Counted from the stretch's first letter, positions 1 through 5,014 are shown. The stretch is DNA of 5,014 nt from an uncultured Propionibacteriaceae bacterium (GCA_937859105.1 CALMAD010000423.1:1-5014), one strand, 5' to 3'. Notes: generated by a model from the letters alone, not told the origin. Program-made: numbers and translations.

Positions 1-11
1 CGGGACGCCGC

Positions 12-674
12 TCAGCGATGCAAGGCGCGCGCGGCCAGGCGATTGCCCAGGAACTGCGCGGCCTGCACCATGACCACGATGACGGCCACGGTGATCCAGG
101 TGATGGCCCAGTCGAAGCGCTGGTAGCCGTAGCTGAGCGCGAACGCGCCCAGGCCGCCGCCGGCGACGATGCCCGCCAACGCGGACATGTCCATGACGGC
201 GACGAACAGGAACGTGTACGCCAGGATCAGCGGGGCCAGCGCCTCGGGGATCACGACGGTCCGGATGATCGTCCAGGTGGACGCCCCCATCGCCCGCGCC
301 GCCTCGACGACGCCTGGATCCAGGCCGACCAGCGCCTGCTCCACGAGCCGCGAGGACGCGAACGACACCATCAGCGCGGCGGGGAACAGGAACGCGTTCG
401 TCCCGATGCTGGTCCCGACGACGGCGAGCGTCACCGGGCCCATCGCCGCGATGAAGATGATGAACGGGATCGGCCGGAAGAAGTTGATGACGAGGTTCAG
501 GATCGTGGACAGCACCTTGTTCGGGTGCAGCCCGCCGGGGCGCGTGATGAACAGCGTGATGCCCAGCAGGAGCCCGACGATGCCGCCGATGCCCATGGCG
601 ACGGCGACGATGTAGAGCGTCGTCCCGATCGCCTCGACGAACACCCCGCCGCTGGTCGCGAAGTCGAACTTCAT
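12..674 (-). CDS. metI: Methionine ABC transporter permease MetI
   Basis: This is the membrane-spanning subunit of the MetNIQ methionine importer. It forms the channel as a dimer in the cytoplasmic membrane and couples to the ATPase MetN. The 220-residue product matches the usual MetI size (about 217). About five hydrophobic segments are visible, near residues 18-43, 57-79, 83-104, 145-170 and 188-208. The cytoplasmic EAA coupling loop lies near residues 121-143 (VVEAARAMGAS, then the IPEAL stretch). A later stretch, SALAGIVAGGGLGAFALSYGYQ (about 164-185), resembles the corresponding region of E. coli MetI. The ATG overlaps the metN stop as ATGA. A strong Shine-Dalgarno, GGAGGAGG (679-686), lies 4 nt before the ATG and supports this start and translational coupling. 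It is the last gene of the operon; only 11 nt follow its stop, so no terminator can be judged. Family assignment is firm; exact substrate range (L-Met, D-Met, related compounds) is inferred. Confidence 0.95.
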   Translation of the reverse strand: MKFDFATSGGVFVEAIGTTLYIVAVAMGIGGIVGLLLGITLFITRPGGLHPNKVLSTILNLVINFFRPIPFIIFIAAMGPVTLAVVGTSIGTNAFLFPAALMVSFASSRLVEQALVGLDPGVVEAARAMGASTWTIIRTVVIPEALAPLILAYTFLFVAVMDMSALAGIVAGGGLGAFALSYGYQRFDWAITWITVAVIVVMVQAAQFLGNRLAARALHR

Positions 675-1708
675 GACGCCTCCTCCACGTGATGCTCCTC
701 GATGGTCGACCCCCGGCCGAGTTCGGCGAGCGCGGCGTCGACGTCGGCGTCCGCGCCGGTGAGCGCGTACGTGAGCGACCCGTACGGACGCTCACCGACC
801 TCGACGATGCCGCCGTAGATGATCTGGGCCGCCACGTTGTGCTTCGCGAAAACGTTCCAGCGATCGGACGCCTCCGGGTCGTCGGAGACGCCGACGGTCA
901 CGATGCGCCCCGGATGCGACCGGGCGAGCCGCACGAGCGCCTCCTCGCTCGGCCGGTCGCGCATGGCGCTGCGGACGAACCGCCGCGTCACCGCCTCGCG
1001 CGGGTTCGCGAAGATGTCGTAGACGTCGCCGATCTCGACGGCCCGGCCGTTCTCCATGATCGCGACGCGGTCGCACAGGTACCGGACGACGTCCATCTCG
1101 TGCGTGATGAGCACGATCGTGATGCCGAGCTCCCGGTTGGCCTCCCGCATGAGGTCGAGCACCTCGCGGGTGGTCTGCGGGTCGAGGGCCGACGTCGACT
1201 CGTCGGCCAGCAGGATCTTCGGGTTCGTCGCGAGCGCCCGCGCGATGCCGACGCGCTGCTTCTGCCCGCCCGACAACTGGGCCGGGTACGCGGACGCCTT
1301 GTCGCCCAGCCCCACGAAGTCCAGCAACTCGGCCACCCGCCGGGACCGCTCGGCGGCGTCCACCTTCGCCAGGCGCAGCGGGTAGGCGACGTTTTCGGCG
1401 ATCGTCTTGGACAGGAAGAGGTTGAACTGCTGGAACACCATCCCGATCTCGGGGCGGACGGTCCGCAGTTGCCGCTCGCTCATCGCCGACACCTCGGCGC
1501 CGTCGACGACGACCTTCCCCGACGTCGTCGGCTCGAGGCCGTTGATCAGGCGCACCAGGGTCGACTTGCCGGCCCCCGAGAACCCGATCACGCCGAAGAT
1601 CTCCCCCCGGGCGATCTCGAAGCTCACATCGTCGACCGCGTGCACGGCCGTCGGGCCGTCCCCGAAGACCTTGCGCACGCGGTCGAACGTGATGAGTGGT
1701 TCACTCAC
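671..1708 (-). CDS. metN: Methionine ABC transporter ATP-binding protein MetN
   Basis: This is the cytoplasmic ATPase subunit that powers MetNIQ. From the GTG start the protein has 345 residues, the normal MetN length. Visible motifs are Walker A GFSGAGKST (42-50), Q-loop Gln93 in VFQQFNL, ABC signature LSGGQ (145-149), Walker B ILLADE (165-170), D-loop SALD (173-176) and switch His203. Residues about 255-335 (including GGIVEVGERPYGSLTYAL) form the C-terminal NIL/ACT-like domain. In characterised MetN proteins this domain binds methionine and inhibits transport when internal methionine is high. The frame is open upstream to an ATG at 1834, but that extension would run through metQ and is low-complexity Arg/Ser. 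The GTG at 1706-1708 has GAGG (1714-1717) 5 nt before it, overlapping the metQ stop codon, and leads straight into the typical ITFDRVRKVF beta strand. The gap to metQ is 7 nt, and the stop overlaps metI by 4 nt. Confidence 0.96.
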   Translation of the reverse strand: MSEPLITFDRVRKVFGDGPTAVHAVDDVSFEIARGEIFGVIGFSGAGKSTLVRLINGLEPTTSGKVVVDGAEVSAMSERQLRTVRPEIGMVFQQFNLFLSKTIAENVAYPLRLAKVDAAERSRRVAELLDFVGLGDKASAYPAQLSGGQKQRVGIARALATNPKILLADESTSALDPQTTREVLDLMREANRELGITIVLITHEMDVVRYLCDRVAIMENGRAVEIGDVYDIFANPREAVTRRFVRSAMRDRPSEEALVRLARSHPGRIVTVGVSDDPEASDRWNVFAKHNVAAQIIYGGIVEVGERPYGSLTYALTGADADVDAALAELGRGSTIEEHHVEEAS

Positions 1709-1715
1709 GAGAACC

Positions 1716-2612
1716 TCAGCCGAGCTGCGCCGTGACGTCGGCGAGGATCTTCTGCAGCTCCTCCGGCGTCTTCTCCACGAAGACGGCCGAGTTCCCCGAA
1801 TCCTTCGACAGCGCGTCGCGGAACTCCTTCTCACTGAAGAGCTTGGCGACCTTCTGGAGGTCGGCGTTCTGCGCGTCGGCCTTCCGGACGACGAACACGT
1901 TGATGTACGGCTGCGCCGCCTCCGAGGCCGCGTCGTCGGCGAACAGCGCGGTCTTCGGGTCGAGCCCGGCGTCCGCCACGAAGTCGTTGTTCACGACCGC
2001 GCCCGCGATCGACGGCAGCGCCGTGACCGTCTGCTGCGCGTCCATCGGCGCGACCGTCACCTTGGACGCCGCCGTGTCGATGTTCTCCTCGCCGGCGATG
2101 ACGCCCGTGCCCGCCTTGAGCGTGACCAGCTTCGCCTCGGCCAGCACGTGCAGCGCGCGCGACTTGTTCGTCTCGTCGTTCGGCACGGCGATCTGCGCGC
2201 CGGCCGGGATGTCCTCGATCTTGGTGTACTTCTTCGAGTACAGGGCCAGCGGGTAGATCGCCGTCGCCGCGAGCGGGACGAGGTCGGCCTTGTTGTCCTT
2301 GTTGTACTGCGCAAGGTAGAGGATGTGCTGGAACTGGTTCGCCGTCAGCGACCCGTTCGACACGGCCGGGTTCTCCGTCGTGTAGTCGGTGAAGTTCTGC
2401 AGCTGCACGTTGAGGCCCTGCGCGTCGGCCAGCTTCTTGAAGACGGTCCACTGGTCCTGCGAGGCGCCGACGACGCCGATCGTGATCGGCTTGCCGGGCT
2501 CGGCGGTGCTCGCGCCGCCCGGCGACGCCGCCGTGCCCGACGAGCAGGCGGTCACGCTGAGCGCCAGCACCAATGCGATGATGAGGGCCTTCAGGCCCTT
2601 GAGAGATGTCAT
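1716..2612 (-). CDS. metQ: Methionine-binding lipoprotein MetQ (NlpA family)
   Basis: This is the extracytoplasmic methionine receptor of MetNIQ, anchored to the membrane by a lipid and delivering substrate to MetI. The 298-residue product starts with a short basic segment, a hydrophobic core (about 9-20) and the lipobox VTAC, so Cys23 would be lipidated. A Ser/Gly/Ala-rich linker follows (24-40), then the NlpA-type binding fold. Family motifs include NFTDY (73-77), ANQFQH (91-96), YPLALYSKK (120-128), IAVPNDETNKSR (141-152) and AVVNND (205-210). Arg152 and Asn208 align by eye with E. coli MetQ residues in TNLGR and VINTT, the Arg and Asn expected to hold the amino acid. An in-frame ATG at 2729 would add 39 residues before the signal peptide. 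The ATG at 2612 is preferred because it starts the lipoprotein signal and has GAAGGA 8 nt upstream. It is first in the operon behind a long leader. Related NlpA proteins can bind other amino acids, so methionine is the likely rather than proven ligand. Confidence 0.95.
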   Translation of the reverse strand: MTSLKGLKALIIALVLALSVTACSSGTAASPGGASTAEPGKPITIGVVGASQDQWTVFKKLADAQGLNVQLQNFTDYTTENPAVSNGSLTANQFQHILYLAQYNKDNKADLVPLAATAIYPLALYSKKYTKIEDIPAGAQIAVPNDETNKSRALHVLAEAKLVTLKAGTGVIAGEENIDTAASKVTVAPMDAQQTVTALPSIAGAVVNNDFVADAGLDPKTALFADDAASEAAQPYINVFVVRKADAQNADLQKVAKLFSEKEFRDALSKDSGNSAVFVEKTPEELQKILADVTAQLG

Positions 2613-2742
2613 GCGGATGATCCTTCTCGGGTTGGATGGTCGCTCCGCGGGCGTGGGCCGGATCTGACCGGGATGCGCCACGGCCACGGGCATGGTGAGG
2701 AAGCAGCGGGGAGAACCCCCGGGCTTCACGAGAGCGGGGCCG
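2613..2742 (-). promoter_or_regulatory. Candidate attenuator RNA between leader peptide and metQ
   Basis: This is a 130-nt untranslated stretch between the leader-peptide stop and metQ. Just after the stop codon, CCCCG (2735-2739) can pair with CGGGG (2717-2721). The same CGGGG can instead pair with CCCCG (2707-2711), closing a 5-nt GTTCT loop. The two helices exclude each other, and the first strand lies close enough to the Cys codons to be covered by a ribosome stalled at the last of them. No U-run follows, so a classical intrinsic terminator is not seen; control could be by a U-less terminator, by Rho, or by masking the metQ ribosome-binding site. The helices were found by eye, are short, and are unsurprising in GC-rich DNA. 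No SAM riboswitch was recognised here. Confidence 0.4.
2621..2626 (-). promoter_or_regulatory. Ribosome-binding site of metQ
   Basis: GAAGGA lies 8 nt before the ATG at 2612 and decides the metQ start over the upstream in-frame ATG at 2729. Its core, GGATC (2619-2623), is complementary to GATCC at 2660-2664. Its upstream edge, GAGAA (2624-2628), is complementary to TTCTC at 2711-2715. The site could therefore be masked by leader RNA, though each pairing is only 5 bp. Confidence 0.75.
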
Positions 2743-2835
2743 TCAGCAACAACGACACTGACGGGAGGAGACCTGCATCATGTCGATGTGAAGGCGCGAC
2801 CAGCCGAGCACGAACTCGAAGTCGGACGCCCTCAC
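2743..2835 (-). CDS. Cysteine-rich leader peptide upstream of metQ
   Basis: This is a 30-codon ORF, too short for routine gene calling, that probably acts by being translated rather than through its product. It starts at GTG with GAGGAG 6 nt upstream. Its C-terminal part reads SRLHIDMMQVSSRQCRCC followed directly by TGA, with codons TGT CGT TGT TGC at the end. As I recall, the R-x-H-(V/I)-D-(L/M) ... S-S ... C pattern resembles short leader peptides annotated ahead of sulfur-assimilation genes in actinomycetes. Mycobacterial upstream ORFs with clustered Cys codons are known to act as cysteine-responsive attenuators. By analogy, ribosomes would stall at the Cys codons when charged tRNA-Cys is scarce and change the downstream RNA fold, raising metQNI expression. 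Two consecutive Met codons (residues 19-20) are also present. The open frame continues upstream to 2973, but that part is low-complexity, precedes the likely promoter and has no better start. Confidence 0.75.
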   Translation of the reverse strand: MRASDFEFVLGWSRLHIDMMQVSSRQCRCC

Positions 2836-2841
2836 GATGTA

Positions 2842-2847
2842 CTCCTC
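2842..2847 (-). promoter_or_regulatory. Ribosome-binding site of the leader peptide
   Basis: GAGGAG (within GGCGAGGAG, 2842-2850) sits 6 nt before the GTG at 2833-2835. This near-ideal Shine-Dalgarno is the main evidence that the 30-codon leader is translated and that GTG is its start. Confidence 0.7.
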
Positions 2848-2887
2848 GCCTCCATGCCCACGACGACGGCGGGCCTCGGTCGGTCGA

Positions 2888-2893
2888 ATCGTA
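2888..2893 (-). promoter_or_regulatory. Likely -10 box of the metQNI operon promoter
   Basis: TACGAT, within GGATACGATTCG, fits a housekeeping-sigma -10 box of actinobacteria. It would place the RNA start near 2881, about 45 nt before the leader-peptide start and about 270 nt before metQ. No good -35 box is seen at the usual spacing (the hexamer at 2911-2916 reads GACGAC), so the promoter may be weak or need an activator. The position was inferred from sequence only. Confidence 0.5.
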
Positions 2894-2912
2894 TCCCACC
2901 CGCACCGGTCGT

Positions 2913-2931
2913 CGTCGGGTTCGGCCCGACG
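2913..2931 (-). terminator. Stem-loop after yciO, possible U-less terminator or operator
   Basis: CGTCGGG and CCCGACG form a perfect 7-bp stem around a 5-nt loop. It lies about 70 nt past the yciO stop and just upstream of the metQ -10 box, where a -35 element would be. With no T-run downstream it would have to be an actinobacterial U-less terminator for yciO. Because it overlaps the promoter region it could instead be a regulator-binding palindrome. A weaker GCCGG/CCGGC stem lies at 2981-2997, right after the yciO stop. Confidence 0.35.
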
Positions 2932-3001
2932 TGCGAGACGGACGCCTCCGCCGCCGCCCCTCGGGACGCCCACGCGGCTAGCCGGAACGCCGCCGGCCCG
3001 G

Positions 3002-3622
3002 CTACTCGAACGGCGCGGTGTCCCCCGCGCCCCGCCGCAGGATCTCGACGTCGCCCTCGAAGAAGTCGATGACCGTCGTCGGGCCGAGCCCGCAGTCCCC
3101 GGAGTCGAGGACGGCGTCCACCTGGTGGTCGAGCTCCTCCTTCACCGTCCAGCCGTCGATCAGCGGATCGTCCTCGCCGGGCAGGATCAGCGAGCTGGAG
3201 ACCATCGGCGACCCGAGTTCGTCGAGCAGCGCCAGCGCCGTGACGTGGTCGGGCACCCGGACGCCCACGGTGCGCTTCTTCGGCATCAGCATGGCCCGCG
3301 GCGTCTCGCGGGTGGCCTTCAGGATGAACGTGTACGGCCCCGGGGTCACGGCCTTGATCGCCCGGAAGACGTCGTTGTCCATCTGCACGTACTCGCCGAG
3401 CTGCGCGAACTCGCTGCACACCAGCGTGAACTGGTGCTTCTCGCCCAGCCCGCGGATGCGCCGGATGCGCTCCAGGCCCTCCTTGTGGCCCATCGTGCAG
3501 CCGAGGGCGAAGGCCGAATCGGTCGGGTAGGCGATCACGCCCCGGTCGTTCAGGATCTCGACGACCTGCGACAAGGAGCGATGCTGCGGATTGGCCGGAT
3601 GGACGTCGAAGTAGCGTGCCAT
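3002..3622 (-). CDS. yciO: YciO-type YrdC/Sua5 superfamily protein
   Basis: The YrdC/Sua5 fold makes threonylcarbamoyl-adenylate from threonine, bicarbonate and ATP for the t6A modification of tRNAs reading ANN codons. YciO is a paralogue of TsaC/YrdC whose own cellular role is less certain, so the usual automatic name, L-threonylcarbamoyladenylate synthase, may overstate it. The 206-residue product equals E. coli YciO in length and follows it from start to end: MARYFDVHPANPQHR at the N-terminus, VIAYPTDSAFALGC (29-42), PGPYTFILK (94-102), VGVRVPDH (119-126), VSSSLILPG (141-149), PTTVID (181-186) and a GAGDTAPFE end. The ATG at 3622 is chosen because it matches that N-terminus. An earlier in-frame ATG at 3721 would overlap the divergent gene. 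No clear Shine-Dalgarno precedes the ATG, which suggests a leaderless message. It is transcribed toward metQ but separated from it by a 389-nt gap with its own promoter. Confidence 0.9.
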   Translation of the reverse strand: MARYFDVHPANPQHRSLSQVVEILNDRGVIAYPTDSAFALGCTMGHKEGLERIRRIRGLGEKHQFTLVCSEFAQLGEYVQMDNDVFRAIKAVTPGPYTFILKATRETPRAMLMPKKRTVGVRVPDHVTALALLDELGSPMVSSSLILPGEDDPLIDGWTVKEELDHQVDAVLDSGDCGLGPTTVIDFFEGDVEILRRGAGDTAPFE

Positions 3623-3628
3623 CCCGTC

Positions 3629-3634
3629 AGCATA
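3629..3634 (-). promoter_or_regulatory. Candidate -10 box for leaderless yciO transcript
   Basis: TATGCT ends 6 nt before the yciO ATG, the spacing expected if transcription begins at or next to the start codon. The absence of a ribosome-binding site supports a leaderless mRNA, common in actinobacteria. No convincing -35 box is visible. Confidence 0.4.
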
Positions 3635-3640
3635 CGGACC

Positions 3641-3659
3641 GCCCCCGAAAACGGGTGGC
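3641..3659. repeat. Imperfect inverted repeat in the yciO/C-S lyase divergent promoter
   Basis: GCCCCCG-AAAA-CGGGTGGC is a 7-bp inverted repeat with one bulged T, around an A-tract centre. It sits close to the middle of the 49-nt gap between two divergent starts and between their candidate -10 boxes. A shared operator is possible; the short arms and high GC also make a chance palindrome plausible. Confidence 0.35.
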
Positions 3660-3664
3660 AGAAT
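3659..3664 (+). promoter_or_regulatory. Candidate -10 box for the C-S lyase gene
   Basis: CAGAAT resembles TANNNT and ends 7 nt before the ATG at 3672, so an mRNA starting at or near that ATG is possible. No Shine-Dalgarno is clearly placed for 3672. An alternative ATG at 3663 overlaps this hexamer and has only a poor GGGTGG upstream. Confidence 0.35.
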
Positions 3665-3671
3665 GCGCCGC

Positions 3672-4802
3672 ATGGCCATCCTCTCCCTTCCCGAGTCCGT
3701 CCTTCGCCGCCGCACGTCCATGAAGTGGCGCCGCTACGGCCCCGACGTGCTGCCGCTGTGGGTCGCGGAGATGGACGTGACCCTCCCCGCCGCGATCACC
3801 AACGCGATCGTGGACGCCGTCGAGGCCGGCGACACCGGCTACCCCGAGGGCACGCAGTACCAGGAGGCCTTCGCCGAGATGGCCCGCGCCCGGTGGGGCT
3901 GGTCGCCGGACCCCCTCGCGGAGATGGCCCGCGTCGGCGACGTGATGAACGCGATGCTGGCGCTGCTGCAGGGGCTCACCGACGAGGGCGATCACATCGT
4001 GCTCAACCCCCCGGTCTACGCGCCGTTCTGGCAGGTCATCGCCGGCTACCGCCGGCACATCACCGAGGTTCCGCTGGTCGACGGGCGGCTCGACCTCGAC
4101 GGCCTGCGCGCCGCGTTCGCCGGCCCGGACCGCCCGAGTGCCTACGTCCTTTGTTCGCCGCACAACCCGACCGGCACGGTCCACACGCGCGAGGAGCTGG
4201 CCGCCGTCGCGAGCCTGTGCGCCGAGTTCGGCGTCGCGCTGATCGCCGACGAAATCCACGGCGTCCTCGTGGATCCTGGCACCGAGTTCGTCCCGCTGCT
4301 GTCGGTGCCGGAGACGTCCGGGGCGTTCGTCGCGACGTCGGCCGGCAAGGGCTGGAACCTGGCCGGCTTCAAGGGCGGGCTGATCGTCCGGGGCACGGAC
4401 GCCGCCGAGGGCCTGGCGAAGCTGCCGCCGCTGGCGCGCCAGTCGACCGGCCAGATCGCGAAGATCGCCCACACCGCCGCCCTCACGCACGCCCAGGGCT
4501 GGGTGGACGACCTCATGGCCGAGGTGGCCGCCAACAAGGACCTGCTCGCGCGGCTGCTCGCCGAACGGCTGCCCGAGGTCGTGTACCAGCGCGCGCCCGG
4601 CACGTACCTGGCGTGGCTCGACTGCACCGCCCTCGGGCTCGACAAGCCGGCCGCACACTTCCGGACGGAGGGGAAGGTCGCGCTCAACAACGGCGCCGAC
4701 TTCGGCGCCGACTACGGGCAATTCGTCCGGATGAACCTGGCCGCCTCGCCCGAGATCATCACCGAGGCCGTCGACCGGATGGCGCGCTCGGTGGGCCGCT
4801 GA
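3672..4802 (+). CDS. MalY/PatB-family PLP-dependent C-S lyase or aminotransferase
   Basis: This is a cytoplasmic fold-type I PLP enzyme of the aminotransferase class I/II group. The best match is the MalY/PatB branch, whose members cleave C-S bonds in cystathionine, cysteine or related thioethers, giving a thiol, pyruvate and ammonia. The 376-residue product is close to the 387-390 of PatB and MalY. The N-terminal RRRTSMKWRRYG...LPLWVAEMD (12-34) is characteristic of this branch. Cofactor residues visible are Asn165 in SPHNPTG, Asp193 in IADEIH (191-196), Lys226 in SAGKGWNLAGFKGG as the Schiff-base lysine, and Arg353 in FVRMNL for the substrate carboxylate. The ATG at 3672 is preferred because it fits a leaderless transcript; 3663, three codons earlier, is possible. 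It is divergent from yciO and about 1 kb from metQ, which suggests sulfur amino-acid work such as homocysteine release from cystathionine. An ordinary aminotransferase activity cannot be excluded. It converges on the next gene with a 13-nt gap and no visible terminator. Confidence 0.88.
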   Translation: MAILSLPESVLRRRTSMKWRRYGPDVLPLWVAEMDVTLPAAITNAIVDAVEAGDTGYPEGTQYQEAFAEMARARWGWSPDPLAEMARVGDVMNAMLALLQGLTDEGDHIVLNPPVYAPFWQVIAGYRRHITEVPLVDGRLDLDGLRAAFAGPDRPSAYVLCSPHNPTGTVHTREELAAVASLCAEFGVALIADEIHGVLVDPGTEFVPLLSVPETSGAFVATSAGKGWNLAGFKGGLIVRGTDAAEGLAKLPPLARQSTGQIAKIAHTAALTHAQGWVDDLMAEVAANKDLLARLLAERLPEVVYQRAPGTYLAWLDCTALGLDKPAAHFRTEGKVALNNGADFGADYGQFVRMNLAASPEIITEAVDRMARSVGR

Positions 4803-4815
4803 CGCCCCTGCCGCC

Positions 4816-5014
4816 TCAGGAGCCCTCGCCCGGCCCCAGCAGGACGGCCTCGGCCTCGCCCTCGGCGCCCAGGCTCGACACGCCGATGACGCTCAGGAAC
4901 ACGGTGTCGACCCGCGCCTGCGTCCGGACGCGGATCGCCCCGCCGGCCACCGCGGCGTCCCCGGTGACGCCGCTGCCCGCGATCACCTCGCGGGCGGCGG
5001 CGAGCATCGGCGCA
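4816..5014 (-). CDS. C-terminal part of a TadE-like pilus-associated protein (partial)
   Basis: This gene enters from beyond the right edge; the frame is open to position 5014, so its N-terminus is missing and the internal ATG at 5007 should not be read as the start. The 65 or so visible residues contain the pattern AAREVIAGSGV (from about 4975), an alternating segment IRVRTQARVDTVFL, then SVIGVSSLGAEGEAEA and a Gly/Glu-rich end. A beta-rich repeat of basic and hydrophobic residues, then a V-IG-x-x-x-L-x-x-x-G-x-A-x-A tail, is typical of the C-termini of TadE/TadG-like proteins. These are secreted or membrane-anchored pseudopilins of tight-adherence (Flp) pilus loci in actinobacteria. The usual N-terminal hydrophobic helix would lie outside the window, so this is a moderate assignment from the tail alone. 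It converges with the C-S lyase gene, 13 nt apart, and appears unrelated to methionine metabolism. Confidence 0.6.
   Translation of the reverse strand, partial: APMLAAAREVIAGSGVTGDAAVAGGAIRVRTQARVDTVFLSVIGVSSLGAEGEAEAVLLGPGEGS

Noticed and set aside
1709..1834. 42-residue N-terminal extension of MetN
   Set aside because: It overlaps metQ in another frame and is Arg/Ser-rich. The GTG at 1708 has a ribosome-binding site and gives the usual MetN length.
2613..2729. 39-residue N-terminal extension of MetQ from an in-frame ATG
   Set aside because: It would place the lipoprotein signal peptide inside the protein and lies in the leader RNA. The ATG at 2612 has a good ribosome-binding site.
2832..2855. 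ATG-initiated ORF of seven codons (MEARSTS) overlapping the leader-peptide start
   Set aside because: It has no well-placed ribosome-binding site of its own, and the GAGGAG lies inside it, which fits initiation at the GTG instead. The overlap with the GTG as GTGA is probably chance.
2613..2881. SAM-sensing riboswitch ahead of metQ
   Set aside because: I looked because methionine genes are often controlled this way. No arrangement I could recognise as a SAM-I or SAM-IV core was seen, and the Cys leader peptide offers another explanation. A covariance-model search would settle it.
1407..2981. Plus-strand open frame of 524 codons across metN and metQ
   Set aside because: It is antisense to genes with clear ABC and NlpA motifs and consists of Arg/Leu/Asp/Val-rich low-complexity sequence, as expected from the opposite strand of high-GC codons.
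3627..4721. Minus-strand open frame of 364 codons opposite the C-S lyase gene
   Set aside because: It is a shadow of the PLP enzyme with no recognisable motif. The plus-strand frame holds all cofactor-binding residues.
4799..4819. CTGA...TCAG inverted repeat between the convergent genes as a shared terminator
   Set aside because: The symmetry comes only from the two TGA stop codons; the arms are 4 bp with no extension, so no terminator is supported.

Overview
The window is about 70% GC by eye, uses a GTG start for metN, and carries a short leader peptide of a kind known ahead of actinobacterial sulfur genes. It also ends in what looks like a TadE-type pilus-associated protein. Together these point to the chromosome of a high-GC Gram-positive actinomycete. 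The genus cannot be named from the sequence.

Layout. Positions 12-2612 (minus strand) hold a compact methionine-uptake operon, transcribed metQ (lipoprotein receptor), then metN (ATPase), then metI (permease). The metQ-metN gap is 7 nt and metN-metI overlap by 4 nt. Ahead of metQ is a leader of about 270 nt (roughly 2613-2881, minus strand). It contains a -10-like TACGAT, a strong ribosome-binding site, a previously unmarked 30-codon leader peptide ending in Cys-Arg-Cys-Cys-stop (2743-2835), and short mutually exclusive GC-rich pairings between that peptide and metQ. This looks like a translation-dependent attenuator sensing cysteine, possibly with a methionine input, because the peptide also has two adjacent Met codons.

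Upstream, on the same strand, is yciO (3002-3622), a YrdC/Sua5-superfamily protein of exactly the length of E. coli YciO. Only 49 nt separate it from a divergent gene (3672-4802, plus strand) for a PLP-dependent MalY/PatB-type C-S lyase or aminotransferase. That gap contains an imperfect inverted repeat and two -10-like hexamers, each placed 6-7 nt from an ATG, so both genes may be leaderless. The right edge (4816-5014, minus strand) holds the C-terminal part of a TadE-like protein that runs out of the window.

How the genes fit together. MetNIQ imports methionine, MetN appears to carry the C-terminal domain that blocks uptake when internal methionine is high, and the leader peptide would tie operon expression to charged tRNA-Cys (and perhaps tRNA-Met). 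The C-S lyase could release homocysteine from cystathionine or sulfide from cysteine. The metabolic link is inferred from context. The most interesting element is the leader peptide and its RNA; the protein-coding genes belong to known families.
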